The notes beneath the pieces were generated by a model. That model did no database searches, was not told the DNA's origin, and worked only from the letters and a program-made list of their open reading frames with translations. Both the position numbers and the translations under genes were made by a program. 32,460 nucleotides of DNA. Origin: an uncultured Opitutia bacterium (GTDB taxonomy: Bacteria > Verrucomicrobiota > Verrucomicrobiia > Opitutales > Opitutaceae). The stretch covers positions 1 through 32,460 of the forward strand of contig CAIYFD010000132.1 of the NCBI GenBank assembly GCA_903925425.1. Direction: 5' to 3'. Position 1 is the first letter of the stretch, and the number at the start of each line of letters is the position of its first letter. Of this stretch, positions 7,952 through 15,504 are shown piece by piece.

Positions 7952-8755
7952 ATGAACAAGATCGTATTTCTCGGGGCCGGCCGGATGGCCGGTGCCATGG
8001 TGGGCGGACTGCTGGCGAACGGTGCCGCCAAACCGGCCGACCTGGCCTGCATCGGCGGCGAGGACACCACCGCCCGCGAACTCGCCCAGCGGACCGGCAT
8101 CACGGCGGCGGCCGACCTGCCCGCCCTGCTCAAGGACGCCGACATCCTCGTGCTTGCCTGCAAGCCGCAGCAGCTGGCGGGGCTCGACCGCAGCCTCGAC
8201 GAACTCACCGCCGGCAAACTCATCCTTTCGATCCTCGCCGGCAAACGTCTCAACCGGCTGGCCCAGACTTTTCCGCGGGCGCGCAACGTCGTTCGCGCCA
8301 TGCCCAACACGCCGGGACAGATCGGCGCCGGCATCACCGCCTGGAGTTCGCTCCAGCCACTGACCGGGCCCGATCGCACGGCGATCGATACCATCCTCGG
8401 GTCGCTCGGCAAGGTCATCAGCGTGCCCGAGCCCGACCTTGACGCCGTCACGGGCCTGAGCGGCAGCGGACCGGCCTTTGTCTTCGAATTCGTGGCCGCC
8501 CTGCGCGAGGGCGGCATCGCCGCCGGGCTTTCCCGCGAAGCCGCCGCCCTGCTGGCCCAGGAGACCGTCCTGGGGGCCGCCCGGCTGCTCGCCGAGTCGA
8601 AGTCCGAACCCGAGACCCTGCGCGATCAGGTCACCTCCCCCAACGGCACCACGTTTGCCGGGCTCAAGAAGATGGAGGCCGGCGGATTCCGGGCCCTGCT
8701 CAAGGACACCGTCGTCACGGCCAAGGTCCGTTCCGAGGAGCTGTCGCGGGATTGA
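7952..8755 (+). CDS. proC: Pyrroline-5-carboxylate reductase
   Basis: A 267-residue enzyme for the last step of proline synthesis, reducing 1-pyrroline-5-carboxylate with NAD(P)H. The N-terminal Rossmann motif F-L-G-A-G-R-M-A is at residues 6-13, and R-A-M-P-N-T-P lies near 114. The C-terminal dimerisation domain has L-S-G-S-G-P-A-F-V-F and the diagnostic V-T-S-P-N-G-T-T. Length is normal. The start lies 3 bp after the kinase gene, so they share a transcript, although no functional link is obvious. A GC-rich hairpin follows the stop. Confidence 0.95.
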   Translation: MNKIVFLGAGRMAGAMVGGLLANGAAKPADLACIGGEDTTARELAQRTGITAAADLPALLKDADILVLACKPQQLAGLDRSLDELTAGKLILSILAGKRLNRLAQTFPRARNVVRAMPNTPGQIGAGITAWSSLQPLTGPDRTAIDTILGSLGKVISVPEPDLDAVTGLSGSGPAFVFEFVAALREGGIAAGLSREAAALLAQETVLGAARLLAESKSEPETLRDQVTSPNGTTFAGLKKMEAGGFRALLKDTVVTAKVRSEELSRD

Positions 8756-8760
8756 GTTAG

Positions 8761-8782
8761 GGCGCGTTACCCCTAACGCGCC
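8761..8782. repeat. Perfect 9-bp hairpin after proC
   Basis: GGCGCGTTA (8761-8769) and TAACGCGCC (8774-8782) pair perfectly around a CCCC loop, six bases after the proC stop. No T-tract follows, so termination would need Rho or the stem alone. A second small stem (GGTTG/CAACC around AGGA) lies near 8808-8821. The rest of the 126-bp gap to hldD shows nothing recognisable. Confidence 0.5.
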
Positions 8783-8881
8783 GGGTTGGCCTGACTCAAA
8801 CGCGGCCGGTTGAGGACAACCCGTCCTACCTGCTGGATTTCAGGCTTCCGCCAGACTTCTCTTCCGCCGTTTAATCCCTCC

Positions 8882-9931
8882 ATGAGTTCACTCGACGGAC
8901 GCATCCTCGTCACCGGCGGCGCCGGCTTCATCGGCAGTGCCCTCGTCTGGGCGCTCAACCGCCGCGGACACGAGGACATCGTCGTCGCGGATTTCCTCGC
9001 GCCGGGAAAACTCTGGCAGGAGACGGTTCCGGTCAGCAGCTCCAGCGAGGAAAAACGGAAAAATCTCCGGGCCCTCCGTTACCGCGACTTCGTGGAAGCC
9101 GACGAGCTCCGCACGCGGTTGCTGCGCGATCCGGGATCCTTCGGAACGTTTTCGACCGTGCTCCACCTCGGCGCCTGTTCGTCCACCACCGAGAAGAACG
9201 CCGCCTACCTGGCGGATGTGAACCTACAGTACACCGCCCAGCTCGCCACCTGGGCCCTCGGCCAAGGCGCCCGGTTCATCTACGCCTCGTCGGCCGCCAC
9301 GTATGGCGACGGTTCCGCGGGCATGGACGACCGGGACGACAACCTCGCCCGACTGCATCCACTCAACCTCTACGGCCGTTCCAAGAACGATTTCGACCTG
9401 CTCGCTCAGCGCGAAGGCTACCTGCACCGCATTGTCGGCCTGAAGTATTTCAATGTTTTCGGCCCGAACGAGGACCACAAGGGCGACATGCGCTCACTTG
9501 TGAACAAGGCCTTCCACCAGATCACGACCGCGGGACGGCTCCAGCTCTTCAAAAGCCACCGCCCCGACTTCCGCGACGGCGAACAGATGCGCGACTTCCT
9601 CTACGTGAAGGACGCCGTGGAGATGACCCTGCACTTCGCCGAAAAGGGCGCGAACGCCGGTGGCCTCTTCAACCTCGGTTCGGGCGAGGCGAACACCTGG
9701 CTGACCCTCGCGCGGGCGATCTTCGCCGCGCTGGGCCGTGAGCCGCAGATCGACTTCATCGATATGCCCGAGGTCCTCCGCGACAAATATCAGTACTACA
9801 CCAAGGCCGACATCGGGAAGCTGCGGGAGACGGGTTACGCGCAGGCGATGACTCCCCTCGCGACCTCCGTGAGCGACTACGTGGGGAACTACCTCGTTCC
9901 GGGCCGCAAGCTGGGCGAGGAATCTTGTTAA
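8882..9931 (+). CDS. hldD: ADP-L-glycero-D-manno-heptose 6-epimerase
   Basis: A 349-residue extended SDR that makes the heptose donor for the LPS inner core. The NADP motif G-G-A-G-F-I-G-S is at residues 12-19. The catalytic Ser lies in Y-A-S-S-A-A-T-Y-G (Ser137), with Tyr164 and Lys168 in Y-G-R-S-K. Signature segments of HldD/RfaD include L-G-A-C-S-S-T-T-E, K-Y-F-N-V-F-G-P-N-E and Y-Q-Y-Y-T-K-A-D. It is somewhat longer than the roughly 310-residue enterobacterial enzyme, mainly in the segment after the first strand pair. The ATG at 8882 gives the family start, although the frame is open upstream. Its presence argues for LPS and an outer membrane. Confidence 0.92.
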   Translation: MSSLDGRILVTGGAGFIGSALVWALNRRGHEDIVVADFLAPGKLWQETVPVSSSSEEKRKNLRALRYRDFVEADELRTRLLRDPGSFGTFSTVLHLGACSSTTEKNAAYLADVNLQYTAQLATWALGQGARFIYASSAATYGDGSAGMDDRDDNLARLHPLNLYGRSKNDFDLLAQREGYLHRIVGLKYFNVFGPNEDHKGDMRSLVNKAFHQITTAGRLQLFKSHRPDFRDGEQMRDFLYVKDAVEMTLHFAEKGANAGGLFNLGSGEANTWLTLARAIFAALGREPQIDFIDMPEVLRDKYQYYTKADIGKLRETGYAQAMTPLATSVSDYVGNYLVPGRKLGEESC

Positions 9932-10006
9932 GGTAGGGCTGAGGCGGTGCCTCAGCCGCGATCCATCGATCAAGATCCGGCTGAGGCCCCGCCTCTCAGC
10001 CCTACC
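9932..10006. repeat. Long imperfect palindrome between convergent genes
   Basis: The left arm (9932-9958) begins GGTAGGGCTGAGGCGG and the right arm (9978-10006) is its reverse complement apart from a 2-base indel and one mismatch. The two 27-29-base arms enclose 19 bases. It starts directly after the hldD stop and ends 7 bases before the cytochrome stop on the other strand. Without T-tracts it is not a standard terminator, but its transcript would fold strongly from either side. It resembles a mobile palindromic intergenic repeat. Confidence 0.7.
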
Positions 10007-10013
10007 CCTGCCC

Positions 10014-10670
10014 TTACTTGAGCGCTTGCAGCTCCGCGGACGACCAAGCGCCACGCGTTCCGACCTTGGTCCGGATCTCCGTGACCTTTTCGGTGGAGAT
10101 TTCAGGTGCCGTGTTGCCGAAGGCTTGGCGGATATAGGTCGCAACTGCCGCGATATCGCTGTCGTTCCAGCCTGCTCCGCCAGGACCGATTGCCGGCATC
10201 GCCACGGCACCGGCGGCGGCACCAAATTCCTTGCCGTCGACGGTCACGGGGCCCGCGAGTCCGTTCAGGAGAATGCGAATGAGTTTTTCGTCCGTTGCCA
10301 CCACCCATTCGGACTTAGCCAGCGGAGGAAAGAGACCGGGAGTCCCCATTCCAGCCGGACCGTGGCAGGTCGTGCAAAGGAGCTCATACTTCTTCTTTCC
10401 GATCACCGCCGGATCCACCTTCGTGATCACGACCGCCGAGGCCGTGCCGCGCTCATCGTGGACCGTCGGAGCGAAATGACCGGCATAGAGGCCGATGTAG
10501 GTGCCGCCGAAGAAAATCAGGCTGCTGAGGGCGGCCAGCATCACGAGCGGCAGCAGCTTGTAGCTGCCGCCATCATCCACCGTTTCTTCCCCGGCATGAT
10601 CGTGGACCTGGATGATTTCCTGGTCGGTCAGCCGGCGGGGCTCGGAGGGATCGGAGTGATTCGCGCTCAT
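10014..10670 (-). CDS. Membrane-anchored monoheme cytochrome c, CcoP-like position
   Basis: A 218-residue protein with a cytoplasmic N-terminus of about 37 residues, one membrane helix (about 38-62) and a periplasmic class I cytochrome c domain. The heme site is C-T-T-C-H (Cys99, Cys102, His103), and Met158 in V-A-M-P-A-I-G is the likely distal ligand. The helix-plus-cytochrome layout and last place in the trio recall CcoP of cbb3 oxidase, but CcoP normally has two hemes and this has one. It overlaps the preceding gene by the ATGA arrangement and is the last gene of the ACIII operon. It probably carries electrons from ACIII toward a soluble or oxidase acceptor (inference). Confidence 0.8.
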   Translation of the reverse strand: MSANHSDPSEPRRLTDQEIIQVHDHAGEETVDDGGSYKLLPLVMLAALSSLIFFGGTYIGLYAGHFAPTVHDERGTASAVVITKVDPAVIGKKKYELLCTTCHGPAGMGTPGLFPPLAKSEWVVATDEKLIRILLNGLAGPVTVDGKEFGAAAGAVAMPAIGPGGAGWNDSDIAAVATYIRQAFGNTAPEISTEKVTEIRTKVGTRGAWSSAELQALK

Positions 10671-11302
10671 TTCTTGGGCTCCTCCGCGGACTTGGGCGCC
10701 TCGGCAGGCTTCACGGCGTTGTGAGCCGCCTCAGGGCCGTAGGCATGCGGGCTGTTCAAGGACAGGAGATAGGCGGCCAACTCCATCGCCCGGCGGGTGG
10801 GGACCACCTGGTGGCCTTCGGACTGCCCAACAGCGATCGCACCGGTCTGGGCCCCGAGGGGCGAATCGGAAAAGAGGAAAGCGAAAGCCGGCATGGTCGC
10901 CGTGCCCTTGTAGAGGAGCTGGTAAACCTCGGTCGCCGACTTCAGCCGGGCGCCGACATTCGCGAGATCAGGGCCCACCCGGACCAGGCCCAACTGGACG
11001 CGGTTCTGGTAAATATAGTCACGGGCCCAGCTCTGGCGGGTGCCCCATTTGCGATCGATGTCGTTGCCCATGTCGGCGCGACGGACCTGCTGGGTATGGC
11101 ACGACGCACAGCCAAGATCCTGATAAACCAATTGCCCGCGGGCCGCGATGCCCGGCATGGGCTCCGGAAAGGCCTTGGCCTCGGCCGGGTCGTAATAGGG
11201 AACCAAAGAGTCCAGCTGGCGGTGGGAAGCCAAGGCCAGCCCAACCCACGAGAACGTGAGCGCAGCGAGGAGACTGAGGAAGAAGATTGGTCCGTTTTTC
11301 AT
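10667..11302 (-). CDS. CcoO/FixO-like monoheme cytochrome c
   Basis: A 211-residue protein with an N-terminal membrane helix (about 5-25) and a periplasmic cytochrome domain. The heme site is C-A-S-C-H-T-Q-Q-V-R (Cys65, Cys68, His69). The following region, R-K-W-G-T-R-Q-S and V-G-P-D-L-A-N-V-G-A-R, is the pattern of CcoO, the monoheme subunit of cbb3-type oxidases. Met137 in T-M-P-A-F is the likely distal ligand. The tail is Lys/Glu/Ala/Pro-rich. It overlaps both neighbours by ATGA junctions, so the CcoN-like, CcoO-like and CcoP-like proteins are probably made in matched amounts as one complex. Confidence 0.85.
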   Translation of the reverse strand: MKNGPIFFLSLLAALTFSWVGLALASHRQLDSLVPYYDPAEAKAFPEPMPGIAARGQLVYQDLGCASCHTQQVRRADMGNDIDRKWGTRQSWARDYIYQNRVQLGLVRVGPDLANVGARLKSATEVYQLLYKGTATMPAFAFLFSDSPLGAQTGAIAVGQSEGHQVVPTRRAMELAAYLLSLNSPHAYGPEAAHNAVKPAEAPKSAEEPKK

Positions 11303-12702
11303 GGGGCGGACGGCGCTGGTGTCTCACGCGAGCTGGACGCGGTGCTGAAGGACTCGAGCTGCAGCCGGACAAGGTGAAAGAAAGCGATGATGGCTGCTCC
11401 GAGCAGGATGGCCTCGCCCGCCGTCGCAATCAGCAGACCGGGCTTGGCTGCGGCCGCCACGGCCGCAAAATTATTGGCCGTCTCGGCTTGGGCATGCCCT
11501 TGAGACCAGCCGGCGAAGGCCAGGCCAAGAACCGTCACCAGCGTGCCGGACGCTGCGACCACAAAGTGGGTCCCGATGAGGCCGGGTGCTGGCCATTTGG
11601 CGCCGGAGATGCGCGGCCCCATCTCATACACGGCAGCGAAGATCAGGAAGCTGAACGCACCACCCAAGAGAAGCTTGCTCTGAGCGACACTGAAATACGT
11701 GAAATGCAGCAGTTGCGAAACCGCATGCGTCGAAGTGATCACATCGGCGAGGCCGTTGACCAGATAGGCGGTGAGACCGAAGGCCACGAACCGCAACGTC
11801 GCCGATCCGTTCCAGGCAAAAAGTCCGGCCGGCAGATTGATCGCGACGACGAGGTAGTGAAAAAGCAGCAGATACAGCGCAACCACGGCAACCGTGGACA
11901 CCCACACCGGAGCGGGTCCGCCGATCAGGTGGCGGCCGCCGGTCCAAGCGCCGAAAACGATCAGTGACCAGAACCCGAGCTTGGCGAACTCGTAGTGGGC
12001 GGCCGCGCGGCCGGTGAGCTTCGGCACAAGGTAATAAGCCGCGGCCACGGCGACCGGGAGCAGCCAAAGCGTGATGACGTTTTGGCCGAACCAGTTGGCC
12101 ACGATCGCGTGGGTGATGCCATGGACCGGAGCCGCGAGGAGCATGACCTGCGCCGCGGAAAACAGCCACGGGAAGAGGAAGATCGCCGCAACCGCGTACC
12201 ATTGGCTGGCGTAGGTCGAATCGGAACTACGTCCCGTCCAGGCCAGGACCGCAGGCGTGGTGATCGCGCCGGCGGCGACAAAAAGCAGCGGTTGGATGTA
12301 GCCCGGCATCTGCAGGAACGGGATCGAGGTCGCCTCACCGGCCGCAATGGAAACCACGCCGGCGGTGACGCCCAGATTCCAGAAAGCAGCTCCCGTGGTC
12401 AGCAGGCCCAGGCCGCGCAGCGGCGTGCCACCGAGAACGGAAAGCAGCCAGAGCGAGACGGCGAAGGCGGCGTTGCCGGCCCAACCGTAAATGAAGGCCG
12501 ACTCCTGCATGGCATCCACCCGGCCATGCGTGAAGGCCACGCACGAGGCCAGGAAGGTCGGGGTGTGAAGCTGGATGGTGCCGATCAGCGAAAGCACCGT
12601 GCTGACAATCAGCCAGCCGAAGGCTGAGACGAGCAGCAGCACAAGCGGAACGCGCGCGGTCTTGTCGGATTCGCTGACGATTGCTTGGGACGGGGAAGAC
12701 AT
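11299..12702 (-). CDS. CcoN-like membrane protein lacking most heme and copper ligands
   Basis: A 467-residue, roughly 12-helix protein aligning by eye along its length with CcoN, the catalytic subunit of cbb3 oxidase. The framework is conserved: G-R-x-x-x-x-x near 60, A-Y-Y-L-V-P-K at 222-228, F-W-S-L-I at 244-248 and E-M-G-P-R-I near 360. The metal sites are not. Where Pseudomonas stutzeri CcoN has heme b ligand His60 this has Gln66. CuB ligand His207 becomes Gln207, cross-linked Tyr251 becomes Gly251 and CuB ligand His257 becomes Arg257, while His258 is kept. Heme b3 ligand His345 becomes Gln341 and heme b ligand His347 becomes Lys343. The frame is clean and in a tight operon, so it is not a decayed gene. 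It cannot reduce oxygen in the known way; a structural or quinone/proton role is possible but unproven. Confidence 0.8.
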   Translation of the reverse strand: MSSPSQAIVSESDKTARVPLVLLLVSAFGWLIVSTVLSLIGTIQLHTPTFLASCVAFTHGRVDAMQESAFIYGWAGNAAFAVSLWLLSVLGGTPLRGLGLLTTGAAFWNLGVTAGVVSIAAGEATSIPFLQMPGYIQPLLFVAAGAITTPAVLAWTGRSSDSTYASQWYAVAAIFLFPWLFSAAQVMLLAAPVHGITHAIVANWFGQNVITLWLLPVAVAAAYYLVPKLTGRAAAHYEFAKLGFWSLIVFGAWTGGRHLIGGPAPVWVSTVAVVALYLLLFHYLVVAINLPAGLFAWNGSATLRFVAFGLTAYLVNGLADVITSTHAVSQLLHFTYFSVAQSKLLLGGAFSFLIFAAVYEMGPRISGAKWPAPGLIGTHFVVAASGTLVTVLGLAFAGWSQGHAQAETANNFAAVAAAAKPGLLIATAGEAILLGAAIIAFFHLVRLQLESFSTASSSRETPAPSAP

Positions 12703-12719
12703 CGGAAAGGGCGGCGGGT

Positions 12720-13052
12720 TCAGCGCTTGGCGCGGGCGTTGAGGTCGCGGACCGTCAGTTCCATGGCGCGGTCAAGCGGAAGCTGGATGCTACCCTTCGC
12801 CTGATCGATCCAGACGTACTTCGCCGTCTGGGAAGCCTGATCTTTTTGCAGTTCCGTGCGGTAGGCCTTCCGGGACTCGGGCGTGGCCCGCCAAGCCTGA
12901 TCCGCCGGGAGCTGCTCGGGGGCGACATTGTAAGGCAGGGCGGCGGCGGACGGGTGATAGAATTCGCTGACCAAGCCGTAGAAAACTACAAAGCCGGCGA
13001 ACACGACGACGACCGTGACCCAGGAGACGGAACGTGGGTTGGAATCACTCAT
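12720..13052 (-). CDS. Small single-helix membrane protein of the ACIII operon
   Basis: A 110-residue protein with one hydrophobic segment (about 9-27, V-S-W-V-T-V-V-V-V-F-A-G-F-V-V-F) and a polar C-terminal part predicted outside. The tail has W-I-D-Q-A-K-G-S-I-Q-L-P-L-D-R-A-M-E-L. I have an impression that segments of this I-P-I-D-R-A-M-E-L kind occur in small proteins beside ACIII and heme-copper oxidase genes, but I cannot verify it here. The ATG at 13052 overlaps the actF stop by 8 bases; the open frame goes on upstream inside actF but has no reason to start there. Likely an accessory subunit or assembly factor linking ACIII to the CcoN-like trio. Confidence 0.65.
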   Translation of the reverse strand: MSDSNPRSVSWVTVVVVFAGFVVFYGLVSEFYHPSAAALPYNVAPEQLPADQAWRATPESRKAYRTELQKDQASQTAKYVWIDQAKGSIQLPLDRAMELTVRDLNARAKR

Positions 13053-14319
13053 GGTGCGTGAGGCATTCGCCAATGCGGGGATCGCGGATCGGGATGATCT
13101 TGGTTCCCGGGAGGCTGCGCAGGTAGGCCCAGACGCAGACACCGCCGACGCCCACCACCGAGGTCAGGACCCAGATGAGGTTCGACGAAAGGAACGGCAG
13201 GGAATCGCCATGCTCATCCTTCAGGGCCGGCAGAATGTTGTAGCAGAGATCGACCAGGATCACGGCGAGGATCCAGTAGGCGATCCGGCGGATGATGTGA
13301 TGGGTGATCTTGAACCGGTAGGAAAGCAGCGCAAAGAAAGGGACAAAGAAATGCCCGAAGAGGATCACCAAGCCGACGTACCACCATTGGTTCGTGCTGC
13401 CGTCGTGATTCAACTCACGCAGATTGTACCAGAAGGTTTCCTCCGGGACGTTGGCGTTCCAGATCAGGAAGTACTGCGAGAAGGTCACGTAGGCCCAGAA
13501 GACCGTGAACGCCAGCATCAGCATGCCGATGCTGTGAAAGTGATTGTTATTGAGGACGCCCTTGAGGTCGCCGCGGCGGTGCAGCCAGACCATGATCAGC
13601 ACGCCGCAGCAGAGCGCGCCGCGCACGCAGTTGGCGAAGAACCACACGCCGTACATCGTGGAGAACCAGTGATACTCAAGGCTCTTGACCCAGTAGATCG
13701 CGGCAAAGGTCAGGGACAGCGCAGTCAGCGGAATGCCGAGCGCCGCGGTCACGCGGCTCATGTGCGTCCACTTGAGGTCTCCGTCCTGGTCCTGCGTGAA
13801 GGACGCCTTGCGCAAACGGGATCCGAGCCAGATCCAGATCAGGAAGAAAATGACCGTGGCACCCGTCAGCATGCCGAGGCTCAGAAAACCGGACTTCTTC
13901 TGGTAGAGGATGTCGGTGGCAACGGTGCCGCCGTGGACCTCGTGCTCCGGATTCATCCACGGCCAGATCAGGTCGTGGGTTCCCATCCAGGAACCGACCA
14001 GCAACGGCAGGAAGAGCAGGAAGAGCCAAGGGAAGGCAGCGAAGCAATGCTCATACTGGCGCCGCAGCAGCACCGACCACGAGGCATCGAAAATATGGTG
14101 GATCAGCACCAGCAGGAGCATCCCGATCGCGATCGCCGTGCAGTAGGTGATGCCGACCAGGTACGCCAGCGCCACGGCATGGTAGTCGTGGGAAATAAAG
14201 AAGCCGACCACCGTGAGCGCGAGGCCGGCGAGGCCGATCATGAGCGCGCGACCGGCCGCAGCGCCGGAAGTACCGGTGACGCTCGGATTAGCTGAGATCG
14301 TGGCGGAGGAGGTGCTCAT
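13045..14319 (-). CDS. actF: Alternative complex III membrane subunit ActF
   Basis: A 424-residue, about 10-helix protein. It belongs to the NrfD/PsrC-like membrane subunits of ACIII but is the shorter, diverged paralog of ActC. Recognisable features are the paired helices with I-T-Y-C-T-A-I-A-I-G and L-L-V-L-I-H-H-I-F-D-A-S-W, and the central T-V-F-W-A-Y-V-T-F-S-Q-Y-F-L-I-W. In the family, ActC and ActF form the membrane core; ActC carries the main quinol site, and ActF is thought to help form a proton path. Its start overlaps the actE stop (ATGA). Confidence 0.9.
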   Translation of the reverse strand: MSTSSATISANPSVTGTSGAAAGRALMIGLAGLALTVVGFFISHDYHAVALAYLVGITYCTAIAIGMLLLVLIHHIFDASWSVLLRRQYEHCFAAFPWLFLLFLPLLVGSWMGTHDLIWPWMNPEHEVHGGTVATDILYQKKSGFLSLGMLTGATVIFFLIWIWLGSRLRKASFTQDQDGDLKWTHMSRVTAALGIPLTALSLTFAAIYWVKSLEYHWFSTMYGVWFFANCVRGALCCGVLIMVWLHRRGDLKGVLNNNHFHSIGMLMLAFTVFWAYVTFSQYFLIWNANVPEETFWYNLRELNHDGSTNQWWYVGLVILFGHFFVPFFALLSYRFKITHHIIRRIAYWILAVILVDLCYNILPALKDEHGDSLPFLSSNLIWVLTSVVGVGGVCVWAYLRSLPGTKIIPIRDPRIGECLTHHE

Positions 14320-14960
14320 CGGATGCCGAGGGATTGGCGGAAAGCGGCGTCGGTGACGTCAGCGGCGGTGCCCTGCCGGGAACGCTGCAGCGCGCGTACG
14401 TAGGCGACGACGGCCCAACGGTCCTCCGGGTCGAGTTTGTCGGAGTACGGGAGCATCAATTTGCTCGGGGAGCCGTTCGTGATCGTGTCGAAGATCTGGC
14501 CGTCCGCCATCAGGCGAATGCGGTCATCATGGTAGCTCGTGGCCGCCACGCCGTACTTCTTAACCACCCCGTTGCCGTCACCCAGGGCGCCGTGGCAGGG
14601 GGCGCAGTAGATGGTGAAGCGCTCTTGTCCGCGCGTGAGCAGCTTGGCGTCAATGGTGATGCCGGCGGGAAAACTCGTGATGAAGGCCCCGGCGGCATCT
14701 TTGCCGCGGTACAACCCATCGTCGGCGCGGAGCGGAAGGCTCGCGGGCACGACATTGGCCGGCAGCGGACGATCGGACCGTCCGTCGGCGAAAAAGGTGC
14801 TGGAGGACTGAGGGCGGAACTTCGGCTGGTACTTCATCCCGGGAAACGCCCACTCGGGGAAGACATCCATCGGGGCGGACGTGAAGTTTTCTCCGCGGAA
14901 ACCGAGGAGAGAAACGGTCAGGACGACCACGAAGGCGGCGACAAGATAGACGTAGCGCAT
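14316..14960 (-). CDS. actE: Alternative complex III monoheme cytochrome c ActE
   Basis: A 214-residue cytochrome with an N-terminal hydrophobic anchor (about 3-20). Heme site C-A-P-C-H is at Cys119, Cys122 and His123, with Met169 in L-M-L-P-Y as distal ligand. The region G-A-L-G-D-G-N-G-V-V-K-K-Y-G is typical of ActE. In the family ActE passes electrons from the pentaheme ActA toward the exit side or an oxidase. In the Flavobacterium ACIII structure ActE is, as I recall, lipid-anchored; here no cysteine lies near the N-terminus, so it is probably held by an uncleaved helix or released by signal peptidase. It starts 3 bp after the actD stop. Confidence 0.9.
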   Translation of the reverse strand: MRYVYLVAAFVVVLTVSLLGFRGENFTSAPMDVFPEWAFPGMKYQPKFRPQSSSTFFADGRSDRPLPANVVPASLPLRADDGLYRGKDAAGAFITSFPAGITIDAKLLTRGQERFTIYCAPCHGALGDGNGVVKKYGVAATSYHDDRIRLMADGQIFDTITNGSPSKLMLPYSDKLDPEDRWAVVAYVRALQRSRQGTAADVTDAAFRQSLGIR

Positions 14961-14963
14961 GGG

Positions 14964-15497
14964 TCAGGCCTCCAGTTCCTTGATATCCAGACCGCCCGCC
15001 GCCTCAAGGAGGGCGCGGGTCTTGGCGGCGTCGAAGCGATCATCGCGGGCCTCGATCACGATGAAAAAGCGGTCGTCCATTCCGCGGCGGATCTGATCGT
15101 GCTTGAGCACCGGGTGGTAATGCATCGGCAGCCCGTTGAGGACGAACATCCCGCCGATCGTGGCGAAGGCCGTGAAGAGAATCGTCAACTCGTACGACAC
15201 CGGGAAAGCGAACATCGGGCTGAAGAGCGGCTTGCCGCCGACCACCAGCTTGTAGTCGTAGGCGCCCGTCCACCAGATCATGGTCATGCCGGTGATGAAT
15301 CCCGTGATCCCGCCGACCAGTGAGATCCGGGGAACGATCGAGCGCTTCACGCCCATGGCCTTGTCGAGGCCGTGCACGGGGAACGGCGTGATGCAGTCCC
15401 ACCGACGGAAACCGGCATCGCGCACTTTTTCCGCGGCGCGGTAAAGCCCGGGAGCGGTGTCGAAGGCGGCGATCAGGCCGTAGTTTTGGGCAGCCAT
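14964..15497 (-). CDS. actD: Alternative complex III subunit ActD
   Basis: A 177-residue protein (DUF3341 type) with two membrane helices (about 55-75 and 100-125) and a cytoplasmic N-terminal domain starting M-A-A-Q-N-Y-G-L-I-A-A-F. The segments A-A-E-K-V-R-D-A-G-F-R-R-W-D and T-P-F-P-V-H-G-L-D are the usual ActD signature. The reading frame is open to an earlier ATG at 15533, but that would overlap actC by 29 bases; the ATG at 15497 gives the family start and a 7-bp gap. ActD caps the membrane core of ACIII and has no cofactor. Confidence 0.9.
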   Translation of the reverse strand: MAAQNYGLIAAFDTAPGLYRAAEKVRDAGFRRWDCITPFPVHGLDKAMGVKRSIVPRISLVGGITGFITGMTMIWWTGAYDYKLVVGGKPLFSPMFAFPVSYELTILFTAFATIGGMFVLNGLPMHYHPVLKHDQIRRGMDDRFFIVIEARDDRFDAAKTRALLEAAGGLDIKELEA

Positions 15498-15504
15498 GGT
15501 CGGA

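Noticed and set aside
11299-12702. Reading the CcoN-like gene as a working cbb3 oxidase or nitric oxide reductase
   Set aside because: Neither activity is compatible with loss of the heme and CuB ligand histidines seen at the aligned positions.
11299-12702. Reading the CcoN-like gene as a pseudogene
   Set aside because: The frame is intact, the helices are well formed, and both downstream cytochrome genes are coupled to it by overlaps and keep their heme sites.
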